DNA of 6,716 nucleotides from positions 1-6,716 of the forward strand of contig JANOYC010000077.1 in NCBI GenBank assembly GCA_031428675.1, read 5' to 3'. A program made the position numbers and the translations under genes. Below the pieces are notes generated by a model. The model saw only the letters and a list, made by a program, of their open reading frames with translations, did no database searches and was not told the origin of the DNA. Shown piece after piece: positions 6,510 through 6,716 of the stretch. Source of the stretch: JANOYC01 sp031428675. Its GTDB lineage: Bacteria; Actinomycetota; Actinomycetes; Actinomycetales; Microbacteriaceae. Every line of letters begins with the position of its first letter. Positions within the stretch are counted from its first letter, which is position 1.

Positions 6510-6555
6510 GTGGTGACCCCAACGGGATTCGAACCCGTGTTACCGCCGTGAGAGG
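6510..6555 (-). repeat. Right attachment site inside the intact tRNA-Glu gene
   Basis: This is the 46-bp partner of 2915-2960, running from just past CCA to the anticodon loop of the intact tRNA. To its right the tRNA's 5' half continues unbroken, so the tRNA stayed whole after integration. Confidence 0.85.
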
Positions 6556-6586
6556 GCGGCGTACTAGGCCACTATACGATGGGGCC
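6511..6586 (-). tRNA. tRNA-Glu (anticodon CTC)
   Basis: The 76-nt gene includes an encoded CCA (6511-6513). The 5' acceptor strand GGCCCCA pairs with TGGGGTC (one G-T pair), with discriminator A at 6514. The anticodon stem CCGCC/GGCGG encloses the loop CTCTCAC, giving anticodon CTC, which reads GAG. The T-arm ACGGG TTCGAAT CCCGT is canonical. The gene is complete and followed by a terminator. It serves as the integration site of the island to its left. Confidence 0.96.
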
Positions 6587-6605
6587 GTCAGTGGACAACT
6601 AGAAG

Positions 6606-6635
6606 AGTATGCCACACCGCCCGAACTCCCACCAA
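6606..6635 (-). promoter_or_regulatory. Likely promoter of tRNA-Glu
   Basis: On the minus strand TTGGTG (6630-6635) and CATACT (6606-6611) are separated by 18 bp, giving a predicted transcription start about 12 bp before the mature tRNA. This suits the short leader of a tRNA gene. The -10 match is moderate. Confidence 0.45.
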
Positions 6636-6641
6636 TCCTCG

Positions 6642-6663
6642 CCCTCCCCCTCCCCCTCCCCCT
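6642..6663 (-). repeat. CCCCCT tandem tract, possible G-quadruplex on the minus strand
   Basis: The plus strand carries a 6-bp unit of five C and one T, repeated about 3.5 times. The minus strand therefore has four G-runs (5, 5, 5 and 3) separated by single A residues, which fits the simple pattern for an intramolecular G-quadruplex. It lies just upstream of the tRNA promoter. Confidence 0.7.
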
Positions 6664-6675
6664 CGGCCGAGTGAG

Positions 6676-6716
6676 CAGTTTCTGTCGTTATTTCGTCGTT
6701 TTGGGAGCAGAAACTG
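6676..6716. repeat. 9-bp inverted repeat with 23-bp spacer at the window edge
   Basis: CAGTTTCTG (6676-6684) and its exact reverse complement CAGAAACTG (6708-6716) flank a T-rich spacer containing two TCGT units. Both arms are preceded on the plus strand by GAG. The right arm touches the window end, so the repeat may extend further. It could be a dispersed palindromic element, an operator or a stem-loop. Confidence 0.55.

Larger units (their letters stand above)
2915..6555. mobile_element. Small integrated island at tRNA-Glu, integrase lost
   Basis: The segment is bounded by two direct 46-bp copies of the tRNA-Glu 3' half. The intact tRNA is at the right end, with its 3' end facing inward, which is the polarity expected for site-specific insertion that restores the tRNA. 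Contents are an IS21-family istA relic, one IS21 end and one intact GH13 glucan hydrolase gene. I find no integrase, excisionase, replication or conjugation gene in any frame. The element may be a deletion remnant of a larger island or may be mobilised in trans. The island reading is inference; the repeats and their geometry are directly visible. Confidence 0.65.

Overview
The window looks like chromosomal DNA of a high-GC Gram-positive actinobacterium, plausibly Microbacteriaceae or a relative. The evidence is high GC with strong third-position GC, an actinobacterial small protein resembling the DUF6907 group, an actinobacterial-type IS21 transposase, and a tRNA-Glu(CTC) with an encoded CCA. 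No ribosomal or other phylogenetic marker is present, so the assignment is a judgement from style.

Left block (1-2730). The tail of a plus-strand gene (1-52) is followed by a small plus-strand DUF6907-like gene (115-438). Convergent to it is a minus-strand two-component operon: a polytopic membrane histidine kinase of the HisKA_3/NarX type (1114-2628, possibly from 2721), then, with a 7-bp overlap, a NarL/LuxR-type response regulator (473-1120). The pair would sense an unidentified signal at the membrane and act on transcription through the regulator's C-terminal helix-turn-helix.

Right block (2885-6586). An intact tRNA-Glu(CTC) gene lies on the minus strand at 6511-6586. Its 3' 46 bp (CCA end to anticodon loop) are repeated exactly and in direct orientation at 2915-2960. 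Each copy is followed by its own perfect 12-bp stem terminator, but the two terminators differ in sequence. This is the geometry of an element integrated at the 3' end of a tRNA gene: 2915-6555 would be a compact island of about 3.6 kb with both attachment sites preserved. It holds a decayed IS21-family istA (three frameshifts, lost C-terminus, no istB), the transposase-binding repeats of one IS21 end, and one intact gene for an intracellular GH13 alpha-glucan hydrolase (4240-6060). No integrase is visible, so the element is either a relic or depends on help from elsewhere.

Upstream of the tRNA are a plausible promoter, a G-rich tract with four G-runs, and an inverted repeat ending at the window edge. 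Two stretches, 2961-3360 and about 6100-6480, hold no gene I can support. I see no CRISPR array, toxin-antitoxin pair or defence system. The most interesting structure is the integrase-less island bounded by the tRNA-Glu repeats.
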